From the NCBI GenBank assembly GCA_903813345.2, contig CAIIXF020000008.1, forward strand, positions 14,118,822 through 14,182,821: DNA of 64,000 nucleotides, written 5' to 3'. Below, in pieces: positions 18,634 through 31,403 of the stretch (its first letter is position 1; each line of letters opens with the position of its first letter). Source of the DNA: Owenia fusiformis (taxonomy: Eukaryota; Annelida; Polychaeta; Sabellida; Oweniidae). Below the pieces are notes generated by a model that ran no database searches, was not told where the DNA came from, and worked only from the letters and a program-made list of their open reading frames with translations. The position numbers were made by a program, and so were the translations under genes.

Positions 18634-19793
18634 GTTAATAAAACAGCATGATAAGATGCCTTTTTGCCCATTTGAACTTGAACTACTGAAACGATTTCAT
18701 TGCATGATAATGTATTTTATGAGAAAAGCATGAATTAAAGGGGAATTCATTTAAATTGCTAAATATATGCATGTGTATATATATCATATTTCACACTAAT
18801 GAGATTGGCCTCTACTAGAGACCTCTTTCTAGCAATGAAACGGTCCGGAGCGCCGAAGAGGCTCACAAACTTCATACGCTATCATCTCAAGAATCCCCTT
18901 TTGATCAATTGAACCAGATGTAAATAATTAATTGATCTGACATATATAATCACATATAACCAAATATATATTCCAAGCATGTTTTACTTATTTAGTGCAT
19001 GAGTAATAAATGCACTGAATGCACTTAGTGTGTGCACATGATAACTACTATGAAATATAACGTGTGTATCATCATAACATATAATCCAGGTGTACATAAT
19101 TAATTGATCGAATAATTTATTAACCGATATTACCTCAGTGCCTTTGACTGAAGTGAGTTGTAAATAATGCTAACACTAATTTATTAATCACATATTTATC
19201 ATATAGTATAGCAACATCTTATTGGAAGATGTTTTAACTGCATGAGAAACGATTAATTGCCATGTGAAAGTGCCTTATTGGAGGGTACAGTTTGGCAGAT
19301 TTTAAGAAGAAGTCATATAGATGGCGAAGTCAAATTGAATATAAGATGTTAGGTATAGAGATAAGTTAGATAAGTTTAGTCGAGTATCATCATTGCATGT
19401 ATTCATACATATTACTCACATAGTAATCATATTTACTCACCTTATTTAACCATTATAACATGATAATATATTAATCACTAATAAAATAACAAAAGAAGAA
19501 GATGACTTCAGAGACGAGTAGCTCCTACAAAGATGAACTAAAGAATCACCAGGTGCCATCTATCAATGGATCACACAACATATGAACGCTGAATGCGGAT
19601 TATGATCAGTGATATCGATAATGAATATGGACGCTGAAGGTGAACCTAGCAAATGCTATGAAGAGAAGAGAATGGATAGAGACATTTACTTATGCATATC
19701 CATACTGCTACAACAATTCATAAACACTAATAGTGATATGAAGACGGAGACTAAGAATAAAGTTTAACAGTTAATTAAACTATGAACTCTGGA
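18634..19793 (+). other. Truncated 3' region of the A' copy
   Basis: Matches 9,737-10,953 of element A but lacks about 80 bases around 9,910-9,960. It stops at ...ACTATGAACTCTGG (19,793), just before the pseudoknot element. The next base begins inside another env A copy, so pseudoknot, polypurine tract, LTR and env 5' end are all absent from this junction. Confidence 0.8.
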
Positions 19794-22700
19794 AAATTGA
19801 TGCCATTAATCAGTCAATTGGATTACATTGCGCTAGCAATGGTTTATTGCATGTTGGCACATGTGAACAAATCAAAGGCATCATTAAAGTGCTGACTGAC
19901 AAAATTTTAATGCATCAAAATAATTTAGAAGCGCTATTGCCTAACGTAACCTATTACAGATATAAAAGAAAAAGAGCCGCTTTATTGCAACCAATCGGGA
20001 ATCTGGTCTCATCAATATTTGGTCTAGTGAGTGCTGATAAGTTCAAAATATTGGCATCGCATGTTAAATATTTGGAAACTTTTGGAAATAAATCAGCTGT
20101 TCAATTTAACCAATTTAAAAATGAATTGCCTGACTTCATAGAATTGTCAGAAAACCGGTCCTCAAATATGTTTTCTATGATTAAGCAAAATCACGAATCC
20201 ATTAATCAACTGTTGAATTACATAAATTTCACGGACATCAGGCTGCAACATGATGAAACGAATATGCGAAAATTAAAAATCAGTATCGATAAAACTACAG
20301 GATTGATGACAGCATATTTTAAATTCTTAAGTCAAGTCATATATAATTTAAAATTTGCAGAAACATGGTACCATAGACACGTTCTGGCGATTAAAATGGC
20401 TAATACTGGACGTTTGTCGCTGGATCTCATTTCGGCTAATGATCTAAAGAAAGCGTTGAACAAGGTTAAAACTAAATTGTCAATGCAATTTCCGAATTTT
20501 CGAATAACTGAATCTGAACTACGGTATTACTTTGAAAAGCCAGTCATATCTTATTCTCGCTCCAAAAGTTATTTATATATTATGATTGAAATACCCATTT
20601 CTGCTACGGGATACAAATATTCGCTATATTATGCGGAAACTCACCCAGTGCCTGTACCACGTGATTTAAACTACAACCAACAGCGGGATAATCAATCAAT
20701 CATACTAAATAATCCTCAAAAATATATCGGTCTAAATAGAGAAAGTTCCTTTTATTTTGAACTAACCAGAGACGAATACGAAATTAATGAAAAATATGAT
20801 TCTCAATCTCAAAATGCGTATTCTAATCTAAGACCTATACAAAGGAAATCGTGTTTGCTAGCTTTATATATGGACGATGTTCAAAATGTTCTAAAACTAT
20901 GGGACAATTCCACAGATAAATGCTCTAATGTAATCCAATGGGAAAATATTGAAATCTTTGGATTGATTATGAAAAAACGAGGATTTTCGGTACATAACCC
21001 CATATACCACGGGATAGCTCCATATGTGCCCTTTCAAATCAAAAAAGAATTTGCATAGATAACCCATGAGATAAAAAAGATAGGACCGCTTTTCCGCCAT
21101 CTATCCGAATTTTAAACAATTTTCAATAGATTTCAAACTCAAGACCACCGTCACAAAAAGTCAAATATTTGAAGTGAACCGAATCATTTCGTCATACTTT
21201 TTGTAAGATTATATACACACAAGATAAACAAAATAAAATATAAAATCTGTACATTTTCACTAGTGATTGCACTGATAAATCTTGATTTCAATCAACCATC
21301 ATCCCGATTTTAAATTTAGATTTTTTGTCTTCTACCTTTTCACTAGCGCCATCTGTGGAGTTATCCCTAATAGTGCCATGGTTCGATGATTTTTGGTGAA
21401 AAATGATATTTTTATGAAAGAATGAAGTGTTTCAAAATCGTTTGTGCAGTTTAAGAATGATCTATAGACAATTGGGCATTTTATGGGTACTTAACTAACC
21501 TTGGGGTGGTTTGTATTTAGGCCAACATTTTTTCTTGAGAATTCAACATTTCTACATTAAAATGGTGACATTAACTGGGATCTTTAAAATTGAGCCTACA
21601 AAAAGTCGAGCAAACTTATTTGTATTGATCACAGTGTTTTATTTGCAAAAATCACTGGACCATGACACATTAATTTGGCTAATTTTTTGAAAAAATAGCC
21701 AAAAGCTGACTAATTTAGTCAGTTTTCACTGGTTTTCTATCGTTAAACCTTTTCTCAAATCAAAATCATAGATTAATTTTGGCTAATTAGATACCATTCA
21801 TGAAATTATTCCCAATTGTAGCCTTAAAAATCAAATTCAGCCATTTATTTGGTTCAAATATGTTGACATCTCTCAGAAAAATTAGACTGGGAAATTCTGA
21901 CATTTAAAAATGTAACAATACATCATTTACCAAGAAAAATATGGCAAAAAATATTCAAAATGTTATATGACAGTTCGCAGGCCTCCAAACAATGACATTT
22001 CAGGCAACTTTCCGATGGTTAATGCCAAAATAGTGCCTAATAATCGTCAAAATCCGCGATTTTGAAGTCAAATATTGAAAAATGCTGATTCAGCATTATT
22101 TTTTAGTTTCTCCCGATCAGATCCTTATGGGCCATCGTCCAATAAACATTTCACGTCACATATCTCTTATTCTGAGAGGTTTTGAGCCAAATAAAAGCAG
22201 TTTTACTAATTTCTCATGTTGCTAATAGGGACAATTCCACAGATAAATGCTCTAATGTAATCCAATGGGAAAATATTGAAATCTTTGGATTGATTATGAA
22301 AAAACGAGGATTTTCGGTACATAACCCCATATACCACGGGATAGCTCCATATGTGCCCTTTCAAATCAAAAAAGAATTTGCATAGATAACCCATGAGATA
22401 AAAAAGATATGACCGCTTTTCCGCCATCTATCCGAATTTTAAACAATTTTCAATAGATTTCAAACTCAAGACCACCGTCACAAAAAGTCAAATATTTGAA
22501 GTGAACCGAATCATTTCGTCATACTTTTTGTAAGATTATATACACACAAGATAAACAAAATAAAATATAAAATCTGTACATTTTCACTAGTGATTGCACT
22601 GATAAATCTTGATTTCAATCAACCATCATCCCGATTTTAAATTTAGATTTTTTGTCTTCTACCTTTTCACTAGCGCCATCTGTGGAGTTATCCCTATGCA

Positions 22701-23904
22701 ATTTCCATTATCAAGAAGAGCCAGAAGTTCACACTAAAATCATGAAGATATCTAATAATCAATTCTTGATAAATGCCGAAGCAAAAGACAAATGGGTTAT
22801 GCGCTGTAAGCGTAATCCATCAAAACATATACCTAATTGTAGGTATTGCAAAATAAATCTAAACTGCGATTGTTCCTTGATGATCAATGATAATTATATA
22901 CCCGAGCGGGTAGGTTGCAAAACGAATTCACGAGAAATTGAGTATAACTATCCCATTAACATACCATTCATACATCATTTTATAAATGAAGAATTAACGG
23001 TCAACATGACAGGCTCCGAGTTGGACTCAGTGGAGCCTATGATAAACCATGAAAAACTACCGGTCACTATGACATCAGCTAGATGGCAAAACGCTATTAA
23101 ATCCGAGGGAATAATAAAAACAGATGTTAAACGTCTTGCGGATGCTGTAAGGTCGAAAGGACCTCTACATTTTTTCAGAGGCGGATCAATTGAGTTTTGA
23201 GATGGGTGATTGGGACTTTTTCGGAACAAATATAACCGATGTGATGATTTATGTTTCTTTTGCTCTAGCTGTGATCGCGATCGCCTCGAATATTTATGTG
23301 TTGACAAAAATAAAATTTATATTGACCACTATTATGTCAATAAAAAGCGTAACAAAAGTGGAAAGTCGCCAATTCATTGTTGATTCCATGCGAGATACAA
23401 CTACGAGTCATAATCAAGAAAATACAAGATATGCAAATGTCACCCAAACTTGGTCTGTCGTATTATTGACCATAATGACATTTTATGTACTTGCGATGAC
23501 GATTAAGTTTATATTTAAAGCATTGCGTGCCGTGTGCGACAAACGGAGTGTACATAGAAAATCAAGGTTGATATTGGAATTATCTTCCCTGAGTCAACGA
23601 ATGACGATACAGATTATGGAATTGCAATATGGGTATTAGTAGGTGTCAGTTGACTCAGAGAGGAGTGATAAATAGTATCCAAGTTCAAAGGGGATTATTT
23701 CAAAATATGTTATCCATTGAATGGGGAGAAATCAAATTTATATTGGACAATGAACAGATGAATTTGAATTTACCACCACAAGTTCCTTTGCCTTATGGTT
23801 ATGGAAGGTCCATTAACGATCTCCTATCTGAACCTTACGTTATTAGATTTTATTATGAATTGGAAAGGAATGTATTTGCTTTAATACCCTTAGCAAGACT
23901 ATAA
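19794..23904 (+). pseudogene. env: Env A'' interrupted by a 1.8-kb insertion
   Basis: An env A relative lacking its first 60-70 codons. The first part (19,847-20,901) reads through the KRKR cleavage site and fusion-peptide region. An insertion (20,902-22,694) splits it before the Cys-rich module. The second part has one extra T in a T run near 23,170 and a changed stretch with TAG at 23,637-23,639, each shifting or stopping the frame. The last part (23,640-23,904) keeps the C-terminal domain. Confidence 0.9.
20902..22694 (+). mobile_element. Non-coding insertion with 466-bp terminal direct repeats
   Basis: Two nearly identical 466-bp repeats (20,902-21,367 and 22,229-22,694) flank about 860 bp of AT-rich DNA. 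CTATG is duplicated at the insertion site (20,897-20,901 and about 22,694-22,698). Each repeat has imperfect inverted ends, GGGACAATTCCACAGA and TCTGTGGAGTTATCCC. It could be a TRIM-like LTR element or two MITE copies that moved together. No coding capacity. Confidence 0.85.
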
Positions 23905-23926
23905 TGGTCAAATTTTGAAATTTCAG

Positions 23927-24120
23927 TGGCAGAAAGGCAACTGTGGAGGCGTCTGGGGCCCACCAGAGACCAGGCTACCCAGACGGAGCCGACGCAGTCT
24001 CCCACTCCCGTTATAGAGGTCGAGAGAGAACAACCACCTGACTCCTCCCCGCAAATAACGGAACACGTAGAGATGAAAAACGTCACTATAGAATCAGTGA
24101 GCAAAACACTCTTTAAGTAA
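23927..24120 (+). CDS. TQT-motif accessory protein A'' (exon 2)
   Basis: Acceptor TTGAAATTTCAG ends at 23,926, and the exon begins TGGCAG. The frame is open for about 65 codons: M-A-E-R-Q-L-W-R-R start if spliced, DQATQTE motif, Pro-rich linker, and C-terminal VSKTLFK. The donor exon is lost from this copy because the env 5' end is missing, so it is probably not expressed as such. Confidence 0.55.
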
Positions 24121-24293
24121 AGGACAGGCTTTTCCAGAGGAAAAGAAAAAGAAACTGAAAAAAGAAAAGAATATGACAGTTTTCAGATAAACGCTATAAA
24201 TTAGTGAACCCGAAACATTTGGACCCTGGCAGAGAAAAGACAAAACGAAACAAAATATAAAATAAATAAATCAAAATTCGACTACCCCAAATT

Positions 24294-24638
24294 ATGGAGT
24301 TTTGTAAATTTATTAAGTATCAGTTAAATGCCTTACCTTCCTGGTCGCTGAGCAAGAAGGTATATCTGAAGCAACTAGAAAAACTAACAAACATGACCTC
24401 TTTGTGTTACAAATGCCATTTGATAAGTCCAATCATGAATATCCATAGCCTCCCTTGCGGTCATCAGGTCTGCCTCAAATGTAAACTCTTCTTAACGTCG
24501 GATGAATTATTAGGTTGTGCAGAATGTATACAAAATTGGAAAAATGATCCCACCTGTTGTGCCAACTGTCTAGAAAAAAATCAATTATCCAGGGGAAGAA
24601 CACCATTGTCCAGGTTAAGTCTAAATAAAAATGCATGA
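24294..24638 (+). pseudogene. RING-finger ORF A'' with altered C-terminus
   Basis: All RING ligands are present (CYKC, PCGHQVCLKC, CAEC, CANC). An additional A in the A run near 24,574-24,582 changes frame relative to RING A, so the last 20 or so residues differ and the frame runs past the usual stop. The zinc-binding core could still form. Confidence 0.75.
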
Positions 24639-25811
24639 TAAAACGCATTTTGCCCATTTGAACTTGGAATACCGAAATAATATCATTGCATGTTAATTTT
24701 GAGAAAAAAGCTTGAATAAAAGGGGAATTCATTCAAATTGCTACATACATACATGCATGTGTAGCTTCCTGGTCATCTCAACCCCAAGTCATCTCAACCC
24801 AGTCCAACTCAACCCCAAGTCAACTCAACCCCAAGTCAAGTCGACCCCTGTAAAACTCAACCCCAAGTCAACTCAACCCTGTAAAACTCAACCCCAGTAA
24901 AACTCAACCCCTATATTTCTATATATTGATGAACTTATAAGAAAGTTTATTTCATTAAAATAATTCTTCCGATCGTGGCATAAGCGAGCCAAAAAAATAT
25001 ACGTTTTGACAAAAAATGATGCAACTTCCTTCAAAATTGGGGGGAGGGTATGTGCGCACCCCTCCTGGCTACGCCTATATGCTTTCGGTCTATTAATTAG
25101 TAAATGTTAATGTTTTTGTTAAAGCATGTTTATATAAATAAAAAGTTATATTACATTTGTTGATTATTTCTAAATTATCTAAAATTTGATTTCAAAAGAT
25201 GTCTTAAATTAATTAATAGTTAATTAATCGTTTTCTTTTGGAATACTTTTACAACTTTCTATTCAAAGGATCATGCAAAATGCTAGATTTTCAGAAATCA
25301 ATGACTTAAATTATTCATCATAAAAAATTAAATTAGACATTGCACAAATGAATAGGGTTGAGTTTTACTGGGGTTGAGTTTTACAGGGTTGAGTTGACTT
25401 GGGGTTGAGTTTTACTGGGGTTGACTTGACTTGGGGTTGACTTGACTTGGGGTTGAGTTGGACTGGGTTGAGATGACTTGGGGTTGAGATGACCTGTCAC
25501 CCATGTGTATATATCATATTTCACACTAATGCTTCTAATAGACCAGCAGTTTCTAGAAGGCCTGAGAATCAATAGTTGTCCTTTGGATGATGAAACGGCC
25601 TAGAGCGAAGAAGTGGTCAAAACATCATACGCTATCATCTCAAGAATCCCCTTTTGATCAATTAAATACCAGATGTAAATAATTAATTGATCTAATACAT
25701 ATAATCACATATAACCAACTATATATATCCAAAGCATGTTTTACTAATTTAGTGCATGAGTAATAAATGCACTAAATGCACTTAGTGTGTGCGCATTGTT
25801 ATGATTCGGTC
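24639..25811 (+). other. 3' region of the A'' copy ending at an LTR A start
   Basis: Resembles the element A 3' region, interrupted by the foldback at 24,770-25,495. It breaks off at GTGTGCGCAT (about 25,797), followed at once by TGTTATGATTCGGTC, the first 15 bases of LTR A, and then the assembly gap. The conserved motif GTAAATAATTAATTGATC is at about 25,675. Confidence 0.75.
24770..25495. mobile_element. Foldback element with minisatellite arms
   Basis: The left arm (24,770-24,912) is made of about nine units like CTCAACCCCAAGTCAA. The right arm (25,353-25,495) is the inverted counterpart, GGGTTGAGTTGACTTG. Outer ends are GGTCATCTCAACCCC and GGGGTTGAGATGACC. The 440-bp centre is AT-rich with no ORF. 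It interrupts the A'' 3' region. Confidence 0.88.
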
Positions 25812-25834
25812 NNNNNNNNNNNNNNNNNNNNNNN
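25812..25834. other. Assembly gap (23 N)
   Basis: A run of N directly after the first 15 bases of an LTR A. The order and distance of sequences across it are uncertain, and an LTR could be collapsed here. Confidence 0.99.
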
Positions 25835-26425
25835 CAAGTTTGGGATTTCATGTGGTACATGATAAGATGAAATCGATGGGAGGGGTTGTAAGGTAAATAG
25901 GGAAGTTCGATAGAAAAATTGATGCGCAATGATGATAATATAGTTGATGAAATAAATGGGGAGGAAAAACGAGAAACTAAGAGAAACTTCACAAATGGTA
26001 ATGATGCATAGCTTTGCGATTACTGCCCGATGGATATGGCGTTAAAATGGCTATATATCAAGAAACATAAGGGAAAACAAATAAACAAAAAGTGTTACAA
26101 GTTTAAGAAAAACACGAAGGGTTTCCCATACTTCACTTGTTTAAAATGACATAACCAATTAATTTAGGTAGCCTTTTAGGAATAAGGGGTGGAGATAACG
26201 ATTTTAGGGGAAATAATGACCACCCCCATGAGGGGAAAACTCTCTCCATTGGACAGTGTGGTCCTACCTTTCTGAAAAGAGGGACCATATAGTCCGTTGA
26301 AGTATGAGATGACTTTCTCTGTTCCAGAAATTAGCTAACTACACACAGCTCAATCATACGGCGAATAATTAGCGAGAATCAAAGAGAGAGAGTGAGTAAA
26401 AGTTTCTGAAATATCCGATCCAACA
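25835..26425 (+). other. Upstream region of env C1 (pol-env spacer remnant)
   Basis: No gene. From about 26,225 it resembles the C2 leader at 31,440. Acceptor CTTTCTCTGTTCCAG ends at 26,327, and donor GTGAGT starts at 26,392 after A, bounding a 64-nt exon without ATG. No 5' LTR or gag-pol is seen for C1 in this window. Confidence 0.65.
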
Positions 26426-28912
26426 ATGGAAAGTGTTAATATTCTCTTTATACTCGGAGTATTGGGATTTATTGGGAGCTTCGTTAATTCAGATGAACTG
26501 CGGCAAAACTATGGGATAAATTTCAAATCTGTAGATGGAACTTGTGTGCGAACAGGTAGTAGCTTTCACTTGACCTTCGGCATAAATACATCACTATTAA
26601 TTCCTGATGAAATAATACGGCATGCTAATCAAAATTGTGATATGAATGGTTTTATCCATAATCATACGTGCTCTCAAATGCGAACGGTTTTGAGAAATAT
26701 AATAGATAAAATCAATCGTCATAAAAGTAATTTGAAAATGTTGATGCCGTCCCGTCAAATTACCAAGCGGGATTTAACAAAAAGGAGCGCATTATTAGCC
26801 CCAATAGGTAAATTATTTTGGGGTTTCTTGGGTCTAGCGACTGAAGACCAAATGAACCAAATGAGAATGCACGTCTCCCGTTTAGAACAATTTGGAAATC
26901 TTTCAGCGGGAAAAGTAAATACCTTACAGAATGAGTTACATGGCTTTATGATAATGGCAAATAACAGAACGGGTAATGTACTTAACATGGTACGAGACAA
27001 TCATTTATCCCTTGAGCAATTGAGACATTACATTAATAATGTTGATGTTGAATTGGGGAAAAGGTCTAAAAGTATCGCCGAAATTGATTATAAACTAAAC
27101 AATTTGGCTGGAATTACCACGGCTATGTTCAAATATATGTCTGAACTATTATACAATTTACAATTGGCCGAGATTGAATTATATCGCTTGGTAATGGCGT
27201 TAGAACGAATTAATTCGGGATATTTAACCCCTGAACTGATTAATGCCAAAGTGCTTGGTCAAGCTTTGGGCCAAGTGAAATCAAAATTAAAAGAAAATTA
27301 CCCTGAATTCCGCATGCTACGCGAAGATCGGCGATATTATTATACTACGAGATTGACTTCTGGAATGTATGAAAAGGATCAGTTGTATGTAACTCTCAAG
27401 ATTCCGGTTACTTCGATAGATCTAACTTTTAATTTATATGAAGTAGACACGTTCCATATACCATTACCTAAAAGTCTTGACGAGAGTACTAATTTCAATA
27501 AGAATCATTCTGTAATCCTTGGAAATCTGAACAAATATTACGGAATAAGCAAACAGCGCGACTATTTCTTGGAAATGAGTCAGAGTGAGTTCAAGTCATG
27601 TCAGCAAAATCACGACGATACCACGCCAGTCTTGAATCTAAGGCCAACATCTAAAACCACTTGTTTAGCAGCAATATTCGAAGACAATACGAACCAGATA
27701 ATGAAGCTATGTAAATTTCATTACGTTGTTGATCACGATCAGAATGTGAAAATACTTGAAATTAATGAAAATGAATTATTGATTTCATCCTTTAAATCAG
27801 GAGAATGGCATATGAAATGTTCTGGAAAACCATCGGTACAAGTACATAGTTGTCAATTGTGCAAAATTCAATTACCCTGTGAGTGCGATTTATTAATAGG
27901 AGATATTTACATACCAGAGAGAATTGGATGCAATGAAAGCTTATTGTCACTCAACTATTCATACCCCATCAATATACCTTATGTACATTATTTCTTTGGT
28001 TAAGAGAGTGTCAATGATTTATCAGGGAAAACTTTTGATACTGTTGGGTCACGTGCTGAACAGCCTAACTATACGATTTATGAACATCAATGGGACAGTT
28101 ATTTGAGAACTGACCGAAAAGCTAAAATAAATTTAGAAGAGCTAGCGGCGAGCTTGAGGAATGATAAACCGATATATTTTGACAAATCTGATCAGTTGGC
28201 TTATGAAGGTTTTAATTGGAATTTTGGTATCAACATGAATCAGATTATATTATATTGTGTTTTTATTTTGACCGTAGTGGCAATCAGCATAGGTTTAATA
28301 GCTATGTATCGCATACGTAAAATATTATTAATACTAGCGGCCTTAAATGTCGGGAAAGTCGAAGCGCGGAATTTTGGAACTATGCCAGTCGTTGAAAGTG
28401 AGAGCTACACCTCAAGTGCAGGTTACTATGACCATCTAGGAATCATAAACGTATGGAACGCTATAATGTTAACCATACTCTCTGGTTATGTGTTAGTAAA
28501 GCTTACTATTTTGAGTTATAAATTCTTCGGGAAGTATATTCAAAGAAAGGAAGAGAGTAACGGGGTTAAATTAATAATTGAATTGAATTCTGTTAATCAT
28601 CGTGTACAAGCATGTGTACATCAGTTGCAGGTAGACTACGCCAGGGTTCAATTGGTGCAAAGGGGAGTGATATCCAGGGTCAGCGCCTGTCATACTTTGT
28701 TTAGGAGTTATTTAGATATAGAATGGGGACCAATCAAATTTTTATTGGACGATCAGGAAATGAACTTAGAGTTGCCAAGACTGGTCCCTTTACCATATGT
28801 AAACAGAAGGGTGATATCCCAGTTACTATCAGAACCTTATGTAATTCGGTTTTACTGTGAAACTGAAAGGGGTATATATGTTTTAGTTCCCAGGGAAAGA
28901 ATCGGAGTCTAA
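26426..28912 (+). pseudogene. env: Env C1 with one nonsense codon
   Basis: The frame is open from 26,426 to a TAA at 28,001-28,003, then remains open in the same frame to 28,912, so the only visible lesion is one nonsense codon before the first hydrophobic segment. Signal peptide about 1-22, RQNYG, cleavage site LTKR, fusion-peptide-like segment (PIGKLFWGFLGL), Cys-rich module (CQLCKIQLPCECDL...PERIGC), two hydrophobic segments and the conserved C-terminal domain. C2 has a sense codon at the same place. Confidence 0.9.
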
Positions 28913-28938
28913 TTGAGTGTCGTTTGTCTTTATTTCAG

Positions 28939-29159
28939 TGGCTCAGGCTCAGATCAATCAACAGATGTATCCTAAAACCACTATAAACGTGGCCACTCAA
29001 ACGGAGGCCCCAGTTGAAACGGAAGACCGGCGGCAGCCAAATCCTCACCATGAGAACCAGGAAGCCCAAGAGCCAAGGGCGAAACGCCACCTGTCCACGG
29101 ACATAAGGAGTTTAACAACACAATCCATTGTCACCAAAACTACGGACACGACTTATTAG
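28939..29159 (+). CDS. TQT-motif accessory protein C1 (exon 2, splice-created start)
   Basis: The acceptor CTTTATTTCAG ends at 28,938, 26 bp after env. With the donor at 26,392 preceded by A, splicing creates ATG and an M-A-Q-A-Q start. About 74 residues with NVATQTE, a Pro/Glu-rich middle, KRHLST and a Thr/Ser-rich tail ending in T-T-Y. The lysine of the classic LC8 motif is replaced by V, but TQTE is intact. Confidence 0.62.
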
Positions 29160-29776
29160 GACCCAAAAACTAACTAAACCTCACCGTATTTGGAACTTTA
29201 AAAAAAAAAATCATTCAAACCACGCTACAGATAACAAACAATAAACTTATCAAAATTGATTTAGGACTAGGAAGGATATGATACAGCGACTATATTTTTG
29301 GCGACTTAAAGAAAGGGAAAAATAAATTGAAAAACCTCATGACTCCTAAAATTTTGTTTTGTGATTTGTTTAAAGGAAAAACATAGTTTCTGGTTGCCTG
29401 AAAAATTCATTTAGGTTGTCTCTATGGTTGATTGCGAAGATTCCTAGCTAGGGGGAAAATCTCATGTTTTAAATAAAAACTTACCCTTACAGCTAGCTTA
29501 TAAAGTACTCCTTTGAAGTTATTAAACCTCCTATGATAAAAGTGTTTTCTCCAGACAATGTGTGATGAAAACTCTATCTAAGAGTAAAACCGTTTGAAAT
29601 AAGTCCTTAGGTGCTGATCTCTGAGGTATCACAGTTTCTCCAACTTTGAAAACTACTCGAATAAATATACATTGTAAAGATGGCGTAGTCTATTCATGTG
29701 TGAATAATGTTAAATGTGTTAAACTCTGCTTCGAAGCTTGTAGATGATACCCATCCTTTAACGCTTATAACCCTGT

Positions 29777-29849
29777 GGGTTTGCTAGTACTAGCGGATTT
29801 GAAAGTCAATACCCTCCGGGGGAAACAATCCTGTACGCAGAAGAGACCC
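29777..29849 (+). ncRNA. Candidate UNCG-hairpin RNA element, copy C1
   Basis: GGGT (29,777-29,780) can pair with ACCC (29,846-29,849). The inner hairpin is CCC-TCCG-GGG (29,812-29,821). GCTAGTACTAGC (29,783-29,794) is self-complementary. GAAAGT and CAGAAGAGAC are shared with B. Copy C2 is at 34,913-34,984. Confidence 0.5.
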
Positions 29850-30527
29850 TTCCTCTAGTTGCTTATTACGTAATGATTAAGATGTAAATATTCAACTGAT
29901 CTAAAACCTATTTATTCGTATTTATTAACTAATTGATTGATTGATTAAGATGTAAATAATCAATTGATCCAAGCATATTTATTCACATATATTTACCCAT
30001 ATTTAACCACATATATATAACCATATTAAATCACATATTTATCATATTGAGTAATTGAGGTAAATTAAAGTGTACCAGAACAGGGTACGGTAGATGTCGG
30101 GGATTTAAGGGATTGAACAGTGACATCTATGAATAAGGCGTATAATTATACATTGTACATATCATCATCATCATCATCACAATCAATATATATTCATGAA
30201 GTGTGATTGTTTAATATAATTAATATATAATATACTAATGTTCCGAGCTGAGAAGATGCAAGGATCAGACGAGGATCGACCCATGGTTACCGGGGAACTA
30301 TGTGAAACTGAGGAAGCATACGCTGGGAAATACCTGAGCGGACGTCGGAGCCGGATGGGCAATTATGCTGATCGTGCTCAACTATCTAGTGAGGGATGAT
30401 CGAGTGATCCTGCTGTTGATGATGAAATGCTGTTCCACTTATTCCAAGACGCACAGACACAAAGACATTTCTTTGGACATTAAAATTCAAAATTCAAATG
30501 TTATGAACTCTTGAGTATGGAAGTCAT

Positions 30528-30601
30528 CCTGGTCTTTCACTACATTCATTGGAACCAGGCTCACGTCAACCTAATGGGTTGTTGCGCGACCGGAATGTAG
30601 T
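30528..30601 (+). ncRNA. Candidate pseudoknot RNA element, copy C1
   Basis: CCTGGT (30,528) pairs with ACCAGG (30,554). ACTACATTC (30,539) pairs with GAATGTAGT (30,593). Compared with A, the third pair is T-A in place of C-G. The loop hairpin is CAACCT-AAT-GGGTTG. This is one of the best-conserved non-coding stretches between A and C. Confidence 0.6.
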
Positions 30602-30694
30602 TGTATACAAAATATGTGAATCAGTAAATTAAAGCTATCTTAAAATTTCAATTTAAACCACAGACGAGACGTCTGTAGTTCAAGTGTGGGGGGT

Positions 30695-31403
30695 TGTTAC
30701 AACCCGCTTTTCAGATTAATTAGTAATCATAATTAATTAATCAATTAATAATTTATATAAATTAATGTAATAATTATCCAAGTGTCTACAGGTATGAGTA
30801 ATACAAATATCTTGATGTAAGATCATCTGTCTAGAACTTAACATAACCTAAATGATTTATGACAATAGAATGTACTGTTTCACCTGCAACAGGTTGGAAC
30901 TGGTTATGTATTTATAGTAACAAAACATGATTTTCTGTCAAAAATATAATATTGATGTTTATTATTATCCAATCAAAATCTAAATACAATTTCAAATATC
31001 TGCAAGCCAAGCGTAACTTTAGCCCAAATTATAGCAAGCATAAGCAATACTTTGACAGATTGATCAATGTAGCTCTACCTGTATATAAACAAGTGCCGAA
31101 TTGCAGTCAAAACATTCGGAAATTGGAATCAATCAAAGGCTTACAAAATTACGGAAGGAAACAGAAACAAAATGGACTTAGAAAATATTCGCTACTTTTG
31201 GACTTAGGATATTTCAACAACATTTCGGACTTAGAAAATATTTGGCTGCAACTCGGACTTAGGCACTTGGAATCAGGAACAAAGGAACGGAAAATAAAAT
31301 CATAGGAACACAACACCTGCTGCGTTAGTTCATTAATAGCCACGACCTGTGAGTACCAGAGACCCACAAGATCCTGGAAACAGCCCTAAGTGATTATCGG
31401 TCA
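30695..31403 (+). repeat. LTR C between C1 and C2
   Basis: Starts TGTTACAACCC after a G-rich tract. TATATAAA at 31,082-31,089, AATAAA at 31,293-31,298, and CTGTGAGTACC...ACAAGATC near 31,347-31,373. The copy at 35,852-36,560 has the same length. It serves as 3' LTR of C1 and 5' LTR of C2. The end (GTCA) is approximate. Confidence 0.85.

Larger units (their letters stand above)
29160..30684 (+). other. Long non-coding 3' region of C1 (no RING gene)
   Basis: 1.5 kb without a coding region. No RING ORF or Cys-pair pattern is visible where A and B have one. It contains the UNCG-hairpin element (29,777-29,849), GTAAATATTCAACTGATC and GTAAATAATCAATTGATC (29,883 and 29,952), a short ATC microsatellite (30,162), and the pseudoknot element (30,528-30,601). 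Confidence 0.65.

Noticed and set aside
30952-31305. 117-codon open frame inside LTR C, also open at 36,109-36,462
   Set aside because: It runs across the TATA box and the probable transcription start, and lies in LTR copies of similar age. Conservation is explained by LTR identity; no protein motif was seen.
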